8,382 bases of DNA, taken from Planctomycetota bacterium. GTDB taxonomy: Bacteria > Planctomycetota > B129-G9. The stretch lies in NCBI GenBank assembly GCA_030622295.1, contig JAUXGI010000032.1:1-8382 (forward strand). Direction: 5' to 3'. This document shows, in pieces, positions 1-6,338 of the stretch. Made by a program: the position numbers and the translations under genes. Below the pieces are notes generated by a model. It was not told the origin of the DNA, searched no databases, and saw only the letters and a list, made by a program, of their open reading frames with translations. Positions within the stretch are counted from its first letter, which is position 1. Every line of letters starts with the position of its first letter.

Positions 1-1515
1 CCCCAAAAAACAAAGAGCGGGGAATACATAAGCGCTGCAATCCGTTCGCTGGCACTGGCACTCATATGCAATATCTTCATATTCGCCAGCAATGCACTTG
101 CGATAATCCGGGAGGCGATGCTGCTGCCCGTGGCCGATGCGGACTGGTCACTGGAAAAGGTCGGCACCATAATCGGACGGATTAATCTCAGCCAGACGGT
201 CGGCGCCCGTCTGCACAACACCGAATACCTCGCCATCGGCGCTCTGGTGTTTGTGGCTTGCATGCTTTTCGGCCTGTGGGATGCCGCCAGGCACGTGAAA
301 CTGCTCGAATATCAGCGCAAACTCGAGGCGAGCAACAACAGGCTGCACGAATTATCACTCCAGGACGACCTCACCGGACTGCACAACCAGCGTTTCCTGA
401 AGGAACAACTCGATGTCGAACTCGAACGCAGCAGACGCCACGACAAGCCCCTCACGCTGCTCATGCTCGACGTTGATTACTACAAGAGCGTCAACGACAG
501 GTACGGACACGTCTTTGGCGACCGCGTGCTTGCGGACCTGGCCGACATCCTGAAGCAGAGTGTTCGCATCGTGGACGTTGTCGCCCGCTACGGCGGCGAC
601 GAGTTCGTGATTGTCCTGCCGGAGACCGACGACAAGTCCGCCCTCATCGCCTGCCAGCGTGTGAGAAAGAACGTGGAAGAGCACGTCTTTTCCATGAACG
701 GCATGCACACCCGCGTGACGGTCAGCATAGGCTGCTCAACCTGTGCGCCCGACAAGAGCGTCGCCAAGTCGGAATTGATGCGGCGCGCCGATGAAGCGCT
801 CTACACATCCAAGCAGCGCGGCAGAAACACCGTTTCCGTCTGGCGCGATGATTTCAGTGCCGGTGCGGCGAACTCCCCTTCCCGGAAAGACAGCATGAAA
901 CTCGAGGAACTGCAGAAGGAACTCTACTCCCTCGCCCGCGAGGCCAGAGAGACCTCCGCCGAATCAATCTACTCCCTCGCCGCCGCGCTCGAAGCGAAAG
1001 ACGGCTACACCCAGCGGCACTCCATCGCCGTCATGTCGGTCGCCACAAACATCGCTCGCACCATGCTTCTGCCGGAAGAAGAAGCGGAAAAGATAAGAAA
1101 CGCCGCACTGCTGCACGACATCGGCAAGATAGGCATCGGAGAGGAAATCCTGCTCAAGGAAGGGCCGCTGTCGGACGAGGAAAGGGCCGTCATCCATCAA
1201 CACCCCGTCATAGGCGCCAACATCCTGGCCCCCATACGCTACCTGCGCGACCTGGTACCCATGGTCAAACACCACCACGAGCAATACGATGGAGGGGGCT
1301 ATCCTTCAGGACTGGCGGGGGAGGAAATACCCTTCGGCGCCAGAATACTCGCCGTGGCCGACGCATACTGCGCCATGATGTCCGACCGGCCCTACTCCAG
1401 CGCCAAGTCCGGCGAGGAGGCATGTAATGAACTGTTGGCCAAGGCCGGAACCCAGTTCGACCCCGACATCGTAAAAGCATTCGCACAAACACTTCTCCAG
1501 CCCGCTGAGAAATAA
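1..1515 (+). CDS. Membrane-anchored GGDEF / HD-GYP cyclic-di-GMP protein (5' partial)
   Basis: The protein probably both makes and degrades cyclic-di-GMP at the inner membrane. The frame is open from base 1 with no stop, so the ATG at 118 is internal and the N-terminus lies outside the window; 504 residues are visible. Numbering from the 118 ATG, a hydrophobic segment lies just before residue 1 (bases about 40-105), followed by about 35 probably periplasmic residues and a second membrane helix at about 37-57. A charged, helical linker (58-80) leads into the GGDEF domain (about 81-240): DDLTGL, an intact GGDEF at 159-163, and an RIVD inhibitory (I-site) motif five residues before it. The HD-GYP phosphodiesterase domain (about 285-460) has LLHDIGKIG (HD at 333-334), HP, HHE and GGGYPSGL (GYP 394-396). 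All core residues look intact, so both activities are plausible; which dominates cannot be told from sequence. The next gene has its own promoter. Confidence 0.93.
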   Translation, partial: PQKTKSGEYISAAIRSLALALICNIFIFASNALAIIREAMLLPVADADWSLEKVGTIIGRINLSQTVGARLHNTEYLAIGALVFVACMLFGLWDAARHVKLLEYQRKLEASNNRLHELSLQDDLTGLHNQRFLKEQLDVELERSRRHDKPLTLLMLDVDYYKSVNDRYGHVFGDRVLADLADILKQSVRIVDVVARYGGDEFVIVLPETDDKSALIACQRVRKNVEEHVFSMNGMHTRVTVSIGCSTCAPDKSVAKSELMRRADEALYTSKQRGRNTVSVWRDDFSAGAANSPSRKDSMKLEELQKELYSLAREARETSAESIYSLAAALEAKDGYTQRHSIAVMSVATNIARTMLLPEEEAEKIRNAALLHDIGKIGIGEEILLKEGPLSDEERAVIHQHPVIGANILAPIRYLRDLVPMVKHHHEQYDGGGYPSGLAGEEIPFGARILAVADAYCAMMSDRPYSSAKSGEEACNELLAKAGTQFDPDIVKAFAQTLLQPAEK

Positions 1516-1567
1516 CGCCACGGCGTCATCACCTTTCCCCCAACCCGAGTTCCCATGCTCGATTCCT

Positions 1568-1596
1568 TTGACCCGCCGCGCCCGCGCTGCTACAAT
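1568..1596 (+). promoter_or_regulatory. Sigma70-type promoter of the TPR lipoprotein gene
   Basis: A TTGACC -35 box (1568-1573) and a TACAAT -10 box (1591-1596) are separated by exactly 17 bases; each matches the consensus at five of six positions. Transcription would start near 1603, giving a leader of only about 18-24 bases. This rules out the upstream in-frame ATG at 1555 as the start of the following gene, because it would lie before the transcript begins. The promoter is predicted from sequence only. Confidence 0.6.
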
Positions 1597-1613
1597 CCCG
1601 TTCCAGGACTTTC

Positions 1614-1629
1614 GGAGGTTATGACCTTG
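1614..1629 (+). promoter_or_regulatory. Ribosome binding site with two candidate starts (ATG 1621, TTG 1627)
   Basis: GGAGG at 1614-1618 is the only strong Shine-Dalgarno sequence here. It is just 2 bases from ATG 1621, which is too close for efficient initiation, but 8 bases from the in-frame TTG at 1627, which is ideal. The TTG start would shorten the protein by two residues and leave the signal peptide intact. ATG 1621 is used for the gene coordinates because ATG is the commoner codon; TTG 1627 may be the true start. Confidence 0.55.
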
Positions 1630-3822
1630 AGCAAATCATTCACACTATCGGCAATCGTCATCCTCACATGCGCCGTGGCAGCCTCGGGCGGGTGCACCAT
1701 CAAAGTCGATATCGACTCTTCCCGCGCACACGTCATCCGGGCAAAGAAACTTGAGCACAGGGGCGAAATCGACCAGGCCGAAGCGGCCTACGGGCAGGCC
1801 CTTGAAGCCGACAGGTTCAACGAAACCGCCTATCACGGCCTGGCACGTGTTTTCCTCAACCGGGGCGAATCTGCGAAGGCTCTTCTCCTGCTGCAAAAGG
1901 CTGTTCGCTACGCCGACAAGACACCGCCGTCCGACGCCGCCGCAAAAGCCGCTTCGCTCATTATCCTCGGCAGACCGCGCGAGGCCGCTTACATCCTTGA
2001 AAAAGCCCTCAGCGAAGAGCCGGGACGCGGCGACCTCAGACTGCTGCTTGCCGCCGCCTGCTTCAAGGACAAGTGTTTCGAGAGGGCCGCTCGCGAGATT
2101 CGGTTCATACCACTGGCTCCCCTGGCCGGGACGGAGGGCACTCCGGCGCTGCGTGCCGCCAGGGATTTGGGTCTGGACGAACATGCCCTCAGACTGCTGC
2201 TGTACGAGGTGTGGGCCAACTACCTCCGCTCGCTGAAGCGCGACCAGTGGTCGGCGCAGGCCGCTGAAATCGCCGGGCGGGCCCTGGAGACATTCCCGGA
2301 TGCGGCCCTGTTTCAGGCCCATGCGGCCAGGCTGAAATATGTCCTCGGCGAGCGCAATGCGGCGATGGAGTTAATCGCCGGGGCGCTTGAACGCGACCCT
2401 TTCTGCGCGGACGTGGTGCGAGAGGCGCGCTGCCTGTATGTGTGCGAGAGCCGCTCCGCCGACGCACTGAAGGTTTGGCGGAGAGCCGTGCCGCAGAAAA
2501 TAGTTTTCGCACGCGACAACCGGCTCAAGCCCCGACTGGACGAACTGGAGAACCTCACGCGTGAGGCGGCGGACAAGAAAGACGACGCAGGCACGCAGTT
2601 GCGCCTCGCAGTCGCGTATCGCCGCATCGGATGGATTGAAGAGGCGATCGCGCAGTGCAAGGTCGCACTGTCCTTGAATCCACAGGGCGAAAAGGCCGCG
2701 CGCGAGTCCTCCCTCCTGCAGAAGCATGGCGCGTACCTCACACGCATCCGCGAGTATTTCGACGCAATCTACAACAACCAGTTGCGCGGCATCCCCGTGC
2801 CCTCGATTCGGGCCATCGCGCGCTCGCTCCACACCATGGCGCGCTCGGAGGGCATTGTGCTGGATGATAAAGGCAATGACGTTTACACGCTGCCCCTCTA
2901 CGGCAGGGAGATACACGTGTTCGACGCGGACCACAGCCCCCTTGCCGCGTATTTTCTGGAGTTCGGCCAGTACCTGCACCTGACCGAAATACATCAGCCG
3001 CCTTTCTGCAAGGTGATGAACATTATCGCGTGGTTCGAGAATACACGCGGCATGGATGCGCACTGTGTCCTTTGCGATGAAAACCGCGTGCGCTCCATGC
3101 AGGGTTACGCGGCCAACCGGACGGTAATCGGGGGACATGCGACGCTCTCCCGCAGGGGTTTCTACGTGGACTTTGAAGGCCTCAGGCCCAACCGCTATTT
3201 CCTGAACATGGCCCGAAGCGCGCTGGAAAGCCCTGCTGAGGATGACGTCCTTGCCGGTTTCTACTCGGACAGGGCCCGCGACGCCCTGATTTCCCGCATT
3301 TTAAAGGGTGTGGATGTTTCTTCCGACGACGCCGTCTTCCAGCGGCTTGCAGAGGCCGCGTTCAACGCAGTAGCGTATCATGAACTCGGGCACCTGCACG
3401 ACCTGAAGCGCTTCATACCGGTGTTCGCCCATCTGCCCGCACATATCCTGGAGGGCGCCCGCAGCAACTTCAGCCCATCCCGGATACATAAGAGGCTGGA
3501 GATGCGTGCCGAGGTTTACTCTTTCGCGCACAGCCCGGAGCCGCACGCCGTTATCCTGAACAACCTTTTCCGCCTGCGCATGACGGCATCGAAACTGCGG
3601 TACATTCACTACCTCCTGTATTACCTCTCCCTGGAATCGAGCGGTCAGACACCGTACATATATGGTGCGCAGCGGATAATGGAATTCGCAAGGGAACACC
3701 TGGAAAAGGAAGCAGGCTCCGAAGTAACCTCCGCGGAAACGGCCCTGAGACTGAGCGAGATGTCGCCGGAGGATTTGCGGAAGGTCGGCATGGCCCTCTC
3801 CCGCAAGGTGGGCCTCGACTGA
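1621..3822 (+). CDS. TPR-containing lipoprotein with a C-terminal HELGH metalloprotease-like domain
   Basis: This 733-residue protein is not assigned to a named family. It begins with a lipoprotein signal peptide: Ser/Lys start, a hydrophobic stretch at about 8-21 and the lipobox ASGGC with Cys25. It is therefore probably exported and lipid-anchored in the envelope. TPR-like helical pairs are seen at about 37-98 and 104-143, with another at about 324-353 (LRLAVAYRRIGWIEEAIAQC). The C-terminal half (about 370-690) is globular and contains AYHELGHLHDL, an HExxH motif at 587-591. A following EMRAEVYSFA (Glu627 and Glu631, about 36-40 residues on) could supply the third zinc ligand, as in gluzincins. 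A CVLC pair lies at 482-485. By inference it is a secreted zinc peptidase or peptidase-like protein with a TPR docking region; substrate unknown. The ORF extends upstream to ATG 1555, but the promoter and Shine-Dalgarno site argue against that start. Confidence 0.85.
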   Translation: MTLSKSFTLSAIVILTCAVAASGGCTIKVDIDSSRAHVIRAKKLEHRGEIDQAEAAYGQALEADRFNETAYHGLARVFLNRGESAKALLLLQKAVRYADKTPPSDAAAKAASLIILGRPREAAYILEKALSEEPGRGDLRLLLAAACFKDKCFERAAREIRFIPLAPLAGTEGTPALRAARDLGLDEHALRLLLYEVWANYLRSLKRDQWSAQAAEIAGRALETFPDAALFQAHAARLKYVLGERNAAMELIAGALERDPFCADVVREARCLYVCESRSADALKVWRRAVPQKIVFARDNRLKPRLDELENLTREAADKKDDAGTQLRLAVAYRRIGWIEEAIAQCKVALSLNPQGEKAARESSLLQKHGAYLTRIREYFDAIYNNQLRGIPVPSIRAIARSLHTMARSEGIVLDDKGNDVYTLPLYGREIHVFDADHSPLAAYFLEFGQYLHLTEIHQPPFCKVMNIIAWFENTRGMDAHCVLCDENRVRSMQGYAANRTVIGGHATLSRRGFYVDFEGLRPNRYFLNMARSALESPAEDDVLAGFYSDRARDALISRILKGVDVSSDDAVFQRLAEAAFNAVAYHELGHLHDLKRFIPVFAHLPAHILEGARSNFSPSRIHKRLEMRAEVYSFAHSPEPHAVILNNLFRLRMTASKLRYIHYLLYYLSLESSGQTPYIYGAQRIMEFAREHLEKEAGSEVTSAETALRLSEMSPEDLRKVGMALSRKVGLD

Positions 3823-3823
3823 C

Positions 3824-3866
3824 CTACTGTCACCTAAAGGGGTCAGACCCCTTTAGGTGACAGTAG
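3824..3866. repeat. Perfect 43-bp palindrome, REP-like
   Basis: Two 21-base arms (3824-3844 and 3846-3866) are exact reverse complements separated by a single base (A3845). The centre reads AAAGGGGTCAGACCCCTTT. It starts two bases after the stop codon of the TPR gene and ends 13 bases before the -35 box of the next gene. No T-tract follows on either strand, so it is not a standard intrinsic terminator, although the hairpin could protect mRNA ends. Its perfection suggests a dispersed REP/BIME-type repeat, which cannot be confirmed from one window. Confidence 0.88.
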
Positions 3867-3879
3867 CGGCGGATTTGGC

Positions 3880-3909
3880 TTGACCAGAGAGCGGTCGTTT
3901 TGCTATGAA
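3880..3909 (+). promoter_or_regulatory. Candidate promoter of the repeat lipoprotein gene
   Basis: TTGACC (3880-3885) is followed 18 bases later by TATGAA (3904-3909), which is preceded by TG at 3901-3902 and so forms an extended -10 element. An imperfect 14-base palindrome centred on GGGCCC overlaps the likely transcription start (3908-3921) and could be an operator, though this is weak. The leader would be about 40 bases long with a GAGGAA ribosome binding site at 3945-3950. Confidence 0.4.
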
Positions 3910-3956
3910 GGGGGCCCTCTTTCCGGAGTTTCTGGTATTTTGACGAGGAAAGCCAC

Positions 3957-4541
3957 ATGACTCGCTACGTGTTGCCGCTGGCCGCATGCTGCCTTGTAAT
4001 ATGCCTTGTAGGCTGTATAACGATACAGGACGCGGACGGGAAGGGCAGTCGCAAACTGATAACGCCCCTGCTTACCGTCGTGGGCACTCGCACGGATGAA
4101 AAGGGCGAGGCGCGAACCGTCACTATAATTCCGCTGGCGACGAGCAGGCGCAGGCTCACCCGACCGGACGGCGTTGTGACGGAGCGCACCACGATAGTGC
4201 CCCTGCTTACTTCCTGGGAGAAGCGCACCGACGCCACAGGCTACGAAAAGAAAGAGGTCTTCATTGCGCCGCTGCTGTTCTGGTACACGAAGGAAACAGG
4301 GCTTGAAACGGTCGAGGGCGAAACCGTCCCGGGCGAAGTGGGCTCCACACGGGACATGCAGTCCGTCGTCGCGCTTTCAGGCTTGCATCGGAAGAGCGAG
4401 CGCGGAGTAGTTTCCTCCTGGGGATATGTCAACCTGTTGCTGGGGTTTTCCCGCTCCGGAGACAAGCGCACGGTCAGACTGTTCCACCTCATACCTCTGC
4501 CGTTTCTGTCCGCCCGCGGGAAGATTCCTTACCCCGATTGA
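3957..4541 (+). CDS. Small lipoprotein with four tandem ~23-residue beta-type repeats
   Basis: This 194-residue protein is unrecognised. The signal peptide ends in the lipobox LVGC with Cys20, so it should be a lipid-anchored envelope protein. The mature part opens with four similar units whose conserved proline falls at residues 37, 59, 82 and 105 (steps of 22, 23 and 23). The pattern is roughly I-x-P-L-L-T, a charged stretch, then (T/P)D-x-x-G, with the glycine always 13 residues after the proline in the first three units. Alternating hydrophobic and polar residues suggest beta-hairpins. A longer segment (about 135-194) ends in a similar FHLIPLPF stretch. GAGGAA at 3945-3950 lies 6 bases before the ATG, a good ribosome binding site. 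The palindrome and promoter upstream separate it from the TPR gene, so it is probably its own transcription unit. Function is unknown; envelope structure or binding is inference only. Confidence 0.82.
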   Translation: MTRYVLPLAACCLVICLVGCITIQDADGKGSRKLITPLLTVVGTRTDEKGEARTVTIIPLATSRRRLTRPDGVVTERTTIVPLLTSWEKRTDATGYEKKEVFIAPLLFWYTKETGLETVEGETVPGEVGSTRDMQSVVALSGLHRKSERGVVSSWGYVNLLLGFSRSGDKRTVRLFHLIPLPFLSARGKIPYPD

Positions 4542-4579
4542 GCCCGAATCACTTTCTTCGGGTTCAGGGCAATAGGGTA

Positions 4580-4804
4580 ATGCGGCAGAGGCGGCGGGAA
4601 CCCCGACAGGTCAGGGTTACGCCGCGGCTTTTTCTCAGTTATGAGGACGCCGACAAGAAGAAACTGTACGACCTTGTGCCCATGCTAAAGCAATACATCG
4701 ACGACCCTGAAAGCCCCGAATACGTGGTCTTGCGCACACTGGTGGAACGGATAAGATATGTTGGTGCAACTGAAATGGAATATGCGGACGTTGCGCTGCC
4801 CTGA
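4580..4804 (+). CDS. Doubtful small hypothetical ORF
   Basis: From ATG 4580 this encodes 74 residues; the frame is open further upstream to a TTG at 4538 that touches the previous stop codon. The first 20 residues are almost all Arg, Gln, Pro and Val and look non-coding. The rest reads like a real protein: FLSYEDADKKKLYDLVPML, then a charged helical stretch with YVVLRTLVERIRYVG. The opening faintly resembles the first strand and helix of a TIR domain (FLSY followed by an acidic residue), but it is far too short and nothing else supports that. No strong ribosome binding site is visible, and a terminator-like hairpin overlaps the 5' end. It could be a short gene starting at GTG 4676 or ATG 4682, or a gene remnant. 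No function is proposed. Confidence 0.38.
   Translation: MRQRRREPRQVRVTPRLFLSYEDADKKKLYDLVPMLKQYIDDPESPEYVVLRTLVERIRYVGATEMEYADVALP
4591..4633 (+). terminator. Possible intrinsic terminator after the repeat lipoprotein gene
   Basis: GCGGCG (4591-4596) pairs with CGCCGC (4620-4625) and AACCC (4599-4603) pairs with GGGTT (4614-4618), across a small internal loop. TTTTT follows at 4629-4633 after three bases. A weaker 6-bp hairpin (4543-4548 with 4557-4562) lies immediately after the stop codon of the lipoprotein gene. The gap before the T-run and the interrupted stem make the call uncertain. If it is real, it lies inside the small ORF annotated at 4580-4804 and argues against that ORF's start. 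Confidence 0.38.
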
Positions 4805-4826
4805 CGGCACGATTTAAGCAAAAGCA

Positions 4827-4858
4827 GATCATCGACCTGATCAGTTTTTTTTGGGAGG
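4827..4858 (+). promoter_or_regulatory. kbl leader: small hairpin, T8 run and Shine-Dalgarno
   Basis: GATCA (4827-4831) and TGATC (4838-4842) form a 5-bp inverted repeat with a 6-base loop. It is followed two bases later by eight Ts (4845-4852) and then GGGAGG (4853-4858), 10 bases before the kbl ATG. Hairpin plus T-run resembles a weak terminator placed inside a leader, so it could attenuate kbl; the short stem could equally be an operator or chance. No convincing -35/-10 pair was found nearby. Confidence 0.4.
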
Positions 4859-4868
4859 ATACGAACCC

Positions 4869-6056
4869 ATGGCAGATGCTTTGAAATACCTGGAGGGGGA
4901 AATCAAGAACCTCAAGGACCAGAGCCTTTACTCCTGGCCGCGAACTCTCGACGGCGCAAACAAGGCGATATGTGTCTACGACAACAAAGAGGTAATCAAC
5001 CTCTCGGCGAACAACTACCTGGGGCTGTGCGACCACCCGAAGATAGTGGAACGCGCGCTGGAATACACGAAGAAATACGGCGCGGGCCCGGGCGCGGTGC
5101 GCACCATCGCAGGCTCCATGAAGATTCATCTGGACCTCGAAGCAAAGATAGCCGACTTCAAGCACTGCGAGGCCTGCCTGCTCTTCCAGTCCGGCTACAC
5201 CGCCAACGCCGGCACATCCGCCGCCATCCTGGACAAGGGATCAATCGTCTTCAGCGACCAGTTGAACCACGCCAGCATCATCGACGGCATCCGCATCTCC
5301 GGCACGGCAAAGGGCATCTACAAACACAGCAACCCGGACCACCTCAGGCAGTTGCTCGAGGAACACAAGGACAAGGAATACAACCGGCGGCTGCTTGTGA
5401 CCGACGGCGTGTTCAGCATGGACGGCGACATCGCCAAACTGCCCGATATAGTGAAACTGGCCGAGGAATACGGCTGCATCACGATGGTGGACGACGCCCA
5501 CTCTTCCGGCGTGCTGGGCAGCCACGGGCGCGGCACGGTGGACCACTTCGATTTGCACGGGAAGTTCGACGTACAGGTCGGCACGCTTTCCAAAGCCATC
5601 GGGGTCCTCGGCGGCTACGTGGTCGGCACGCGGGCGCTCATAGACTGGCTAATGAACCGCGGCCGTCCGATTCTCTTCTCCACCAGCCTGCCCCCGTCCG
5701 CGGTCGGCGCGGTCGACGCCGCGTTCGACTTGTTGACGGAGGACGACAGCCTGGTGAAACAACTCTGGCAGAACCGAGAATACTGGGTCAAGGGCCTCAA
5801 GGAGGCGGGATTTGACATAGGCGGCTCACAGACGCCCATCGTCCCCATCATAGCGGGCGAGAACGAGAAGGCCGTCACGCTAAGCCGCCGCCTGTTCGAG
5901 GAAGGACTCTTCGCACAGAGCATCGTCTTCCCCACCGTTCCCAGGGGAACCGCGCGCGTGCGCACCATCGTCACCGCGAAGCACACGCCCGACGTACTCG
6001 ACCGCGCGCTGGAGATATTCACCAGAGTCGGCAAGGAGCTCGAAATCATCAGTTAG
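4869..6056 (+). CDS. kbl: Glycine C-acetyltransferase (2-amino-3-ketobutyrate CoA ligase), PLP-dependent
   Basis: This cytoplasmic enzyme of the alpha-oxoamine synthase family interconverts 2-amino-3-oxobutyrate plus CoA with glycine plus acetyl-CoA, the second step of threonine breakdown through threonine dehydrogenase. The 395-residue length is normal. Motifs in order are INLSANNYLGL (43-53), GAGPGAVRTIAGS (71-83), NHASIIDG (133-140, His134 stacking on PLP), VTDGVFSMDGDIA (177-189), VDDAHSSGVLG (Asp208 and His211 contact PLP) and GTLSKAIGVLGGYVVG with Lys242 as the Schiff-base lysine. The AGPGAVRTIAG and GVFSMDGDIA blocks fit KBL better than BioF (8-amino-7-oxononanoate synthase), but the two families are close and BioF-like use cannot be excluded. 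ATG 4869 is chosen because GGGAGG lies 10 bases upstream and the protein then starts as family members do; an in-frame TTG at 4851 overlaps the Shine-Dalgarno sequence. No tdh gene is adjacent. A strong terminator follows. Confidence 0.93.
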   Translation: MADALKYLEGEIKNLKDQSLYSWPRTLDGANKAICVYDNKEVINLSANNYLGLCDHPKIVERALEYTKKYGAGPGAVRTIAGSMKIHLDLEAKIADFKHCEACLLFQSGYTANAGTSAAILDKGSIVFSDQLNHASIIDGIRISGTAKGIYKHSNPDHLRQLLEEHKDKEYNRRLLVTDGVFSMDGDIAKLPDIVKLAEEYGCITMVDDAHSSGVLGSHGRGTVDHFDLHGKFDVQVGTLSKAIGVLGGYVVGTRALIDWLMNRGRPILFSTSLPPSAVGAVDAAFDLLTEDDSLVKQLWQNREYWVKGLKEAGFDIGGSQTPIVPIIAGENEKAVTLSRRLFEEGLFAQSIVFPTVPRGTARVRTIVTAKHTPDVLDRALEIFTRVGKELEIIS

Positions 6057-6083
6057 AGCACCGAAACTCAAGTGAAGCAAGGC

Positions 6084-6120
6084 ATCAAGGGGGCGCCGGG
6101 AAAGGCGCCTCCTTGATTTT
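6084..6120 (+). terminator. Intrinsic terminator of kbl
   Basis: A 14-bp stem (6084-6097 with 6104-6117, one G-T wobble) closes a GGGAAA loop and runs into TTTT at 6117-6120. It lies 27 bases after the kbl stop codon. No T-run follows on the minus strand, so it serves only the plus-strand transcript and does not terminate the convergent rtcA transcript. Confidence 0.88.
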
Positions 6121-6143
6121 CGCATAAGGTGAATCACGGATAG

Positions 6144-6330
6144 CCCGCATTTCTCACCAGGAAAATGTAGGGAACGGGCTTCAGCCCGTTCCGGGACAGA
6201 CTAAAGTCCGTCCCCTACATTGTGCTTGCGTGACATAGTGTTCCTTTGAGACGCTTGGCCACCGGGCCGCAACAGCCTATGCGTCAACACCCGACATGCA
6301 CCAGCCGAAATCGTGGTGAGAAATGCAGGG
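6144..6330. mobile_element. MITE-like element with 13-bp perfect terminal inverted repeats
   Basis: GCATTTCTCACCA at 6147-6159 is repeated as its exact reverse complement at 6314-6326. Each copy is flanked on its outer side by three Cs or their complement (CCC at 6144-6146, GGG at 6328-6330, the right side with one extra base). The bases just outside read TAG on both sides (6141-6143 and 6331-6333), a possible 3-bp target duplication, though a match that short can be chance. The roughly 187-bp interior has no convincing gene and contains the three-way-junction repeat at 6164-6221. Short length, terminal inverted repeats and lack of a transposase gene are the features of a non-autonomous MITE. 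It fills the space between two convergent genes, a tolerated insertion site. Confidence 0.5.
6164..6221. repeat. 58-nt nested palindrome able to form a three-way junction
   Basis: An outer 7-bp stem (AATGTAG 6164-6170 with CTACATT 6215-6221) encloses two hairpins placed directly end to end. The first has a perfect 9-bp stem (6171-6179 with 6184-6192, loop TTCA). The second has 5 bp, one A/C mismatch and 3 bp (6193-6201 with 6206-6214, loop TAAA). There are no unpaired bases at the junction, and either strand, as DNA or RNA, can form the fold. There is no coding sequence in it. Confidence 0.8.
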
Positions 6331-6338
6331 TAGGGCGA

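Noticed and set aside
1555..1620. Upstream in-frame ATG at 1555 as the start of the TPR lipoprotein.
   Set aside because: It would place 22 non-hydrophobic residues before the signal peptide, has no Shine-Dalgarno sequence, and lies upstream of the transcription start predicted from the TTGACC-17-TACAAT promoter.
2371..3138. Long minus-strand open frame of 255 codons inside the TPR gene.
   Set aside because: It is a by-product of GC-rich codons of the plus-strand gene, with no domain, no ribosome binding site and a sense gene of much better quality.
3824..3866. The perfect palindrome as an intrinsic terminator.
   Set aside because: No T-tract follows the hairpin on either strand; repeat identity fits better.
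4535..4545. Programmed or accidental frameshift joining the repeat lipoprotein to the following small ORF.
   Set aside because: The lipoprotein ends naturally after its last PLPF-type segment, and the -1 frame before 4538 does not look coding; no slippery sequence is seen.
4851..4868. TTG 4851 as the kbl start.
   Set aside because: The codon overlaps the T-run and lies before the GGGAGG that should direct initiation; ATG 4869 gives the normal family N-terminus.
6164..6221. Hammerhead-type or other self-cleaving ribozyme in the three-way junction.
   Set aside because: Hammerheads need conserved unpaired core bases at the junction; here all junction bases are paired.
6222..6290. tRNA-like fragment on the minus strand (GGTGGCCAAGCG resembles a D-arm start).
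   Set aside because: No acceptor stem, anticodon arm or T-arm can be completed around it.
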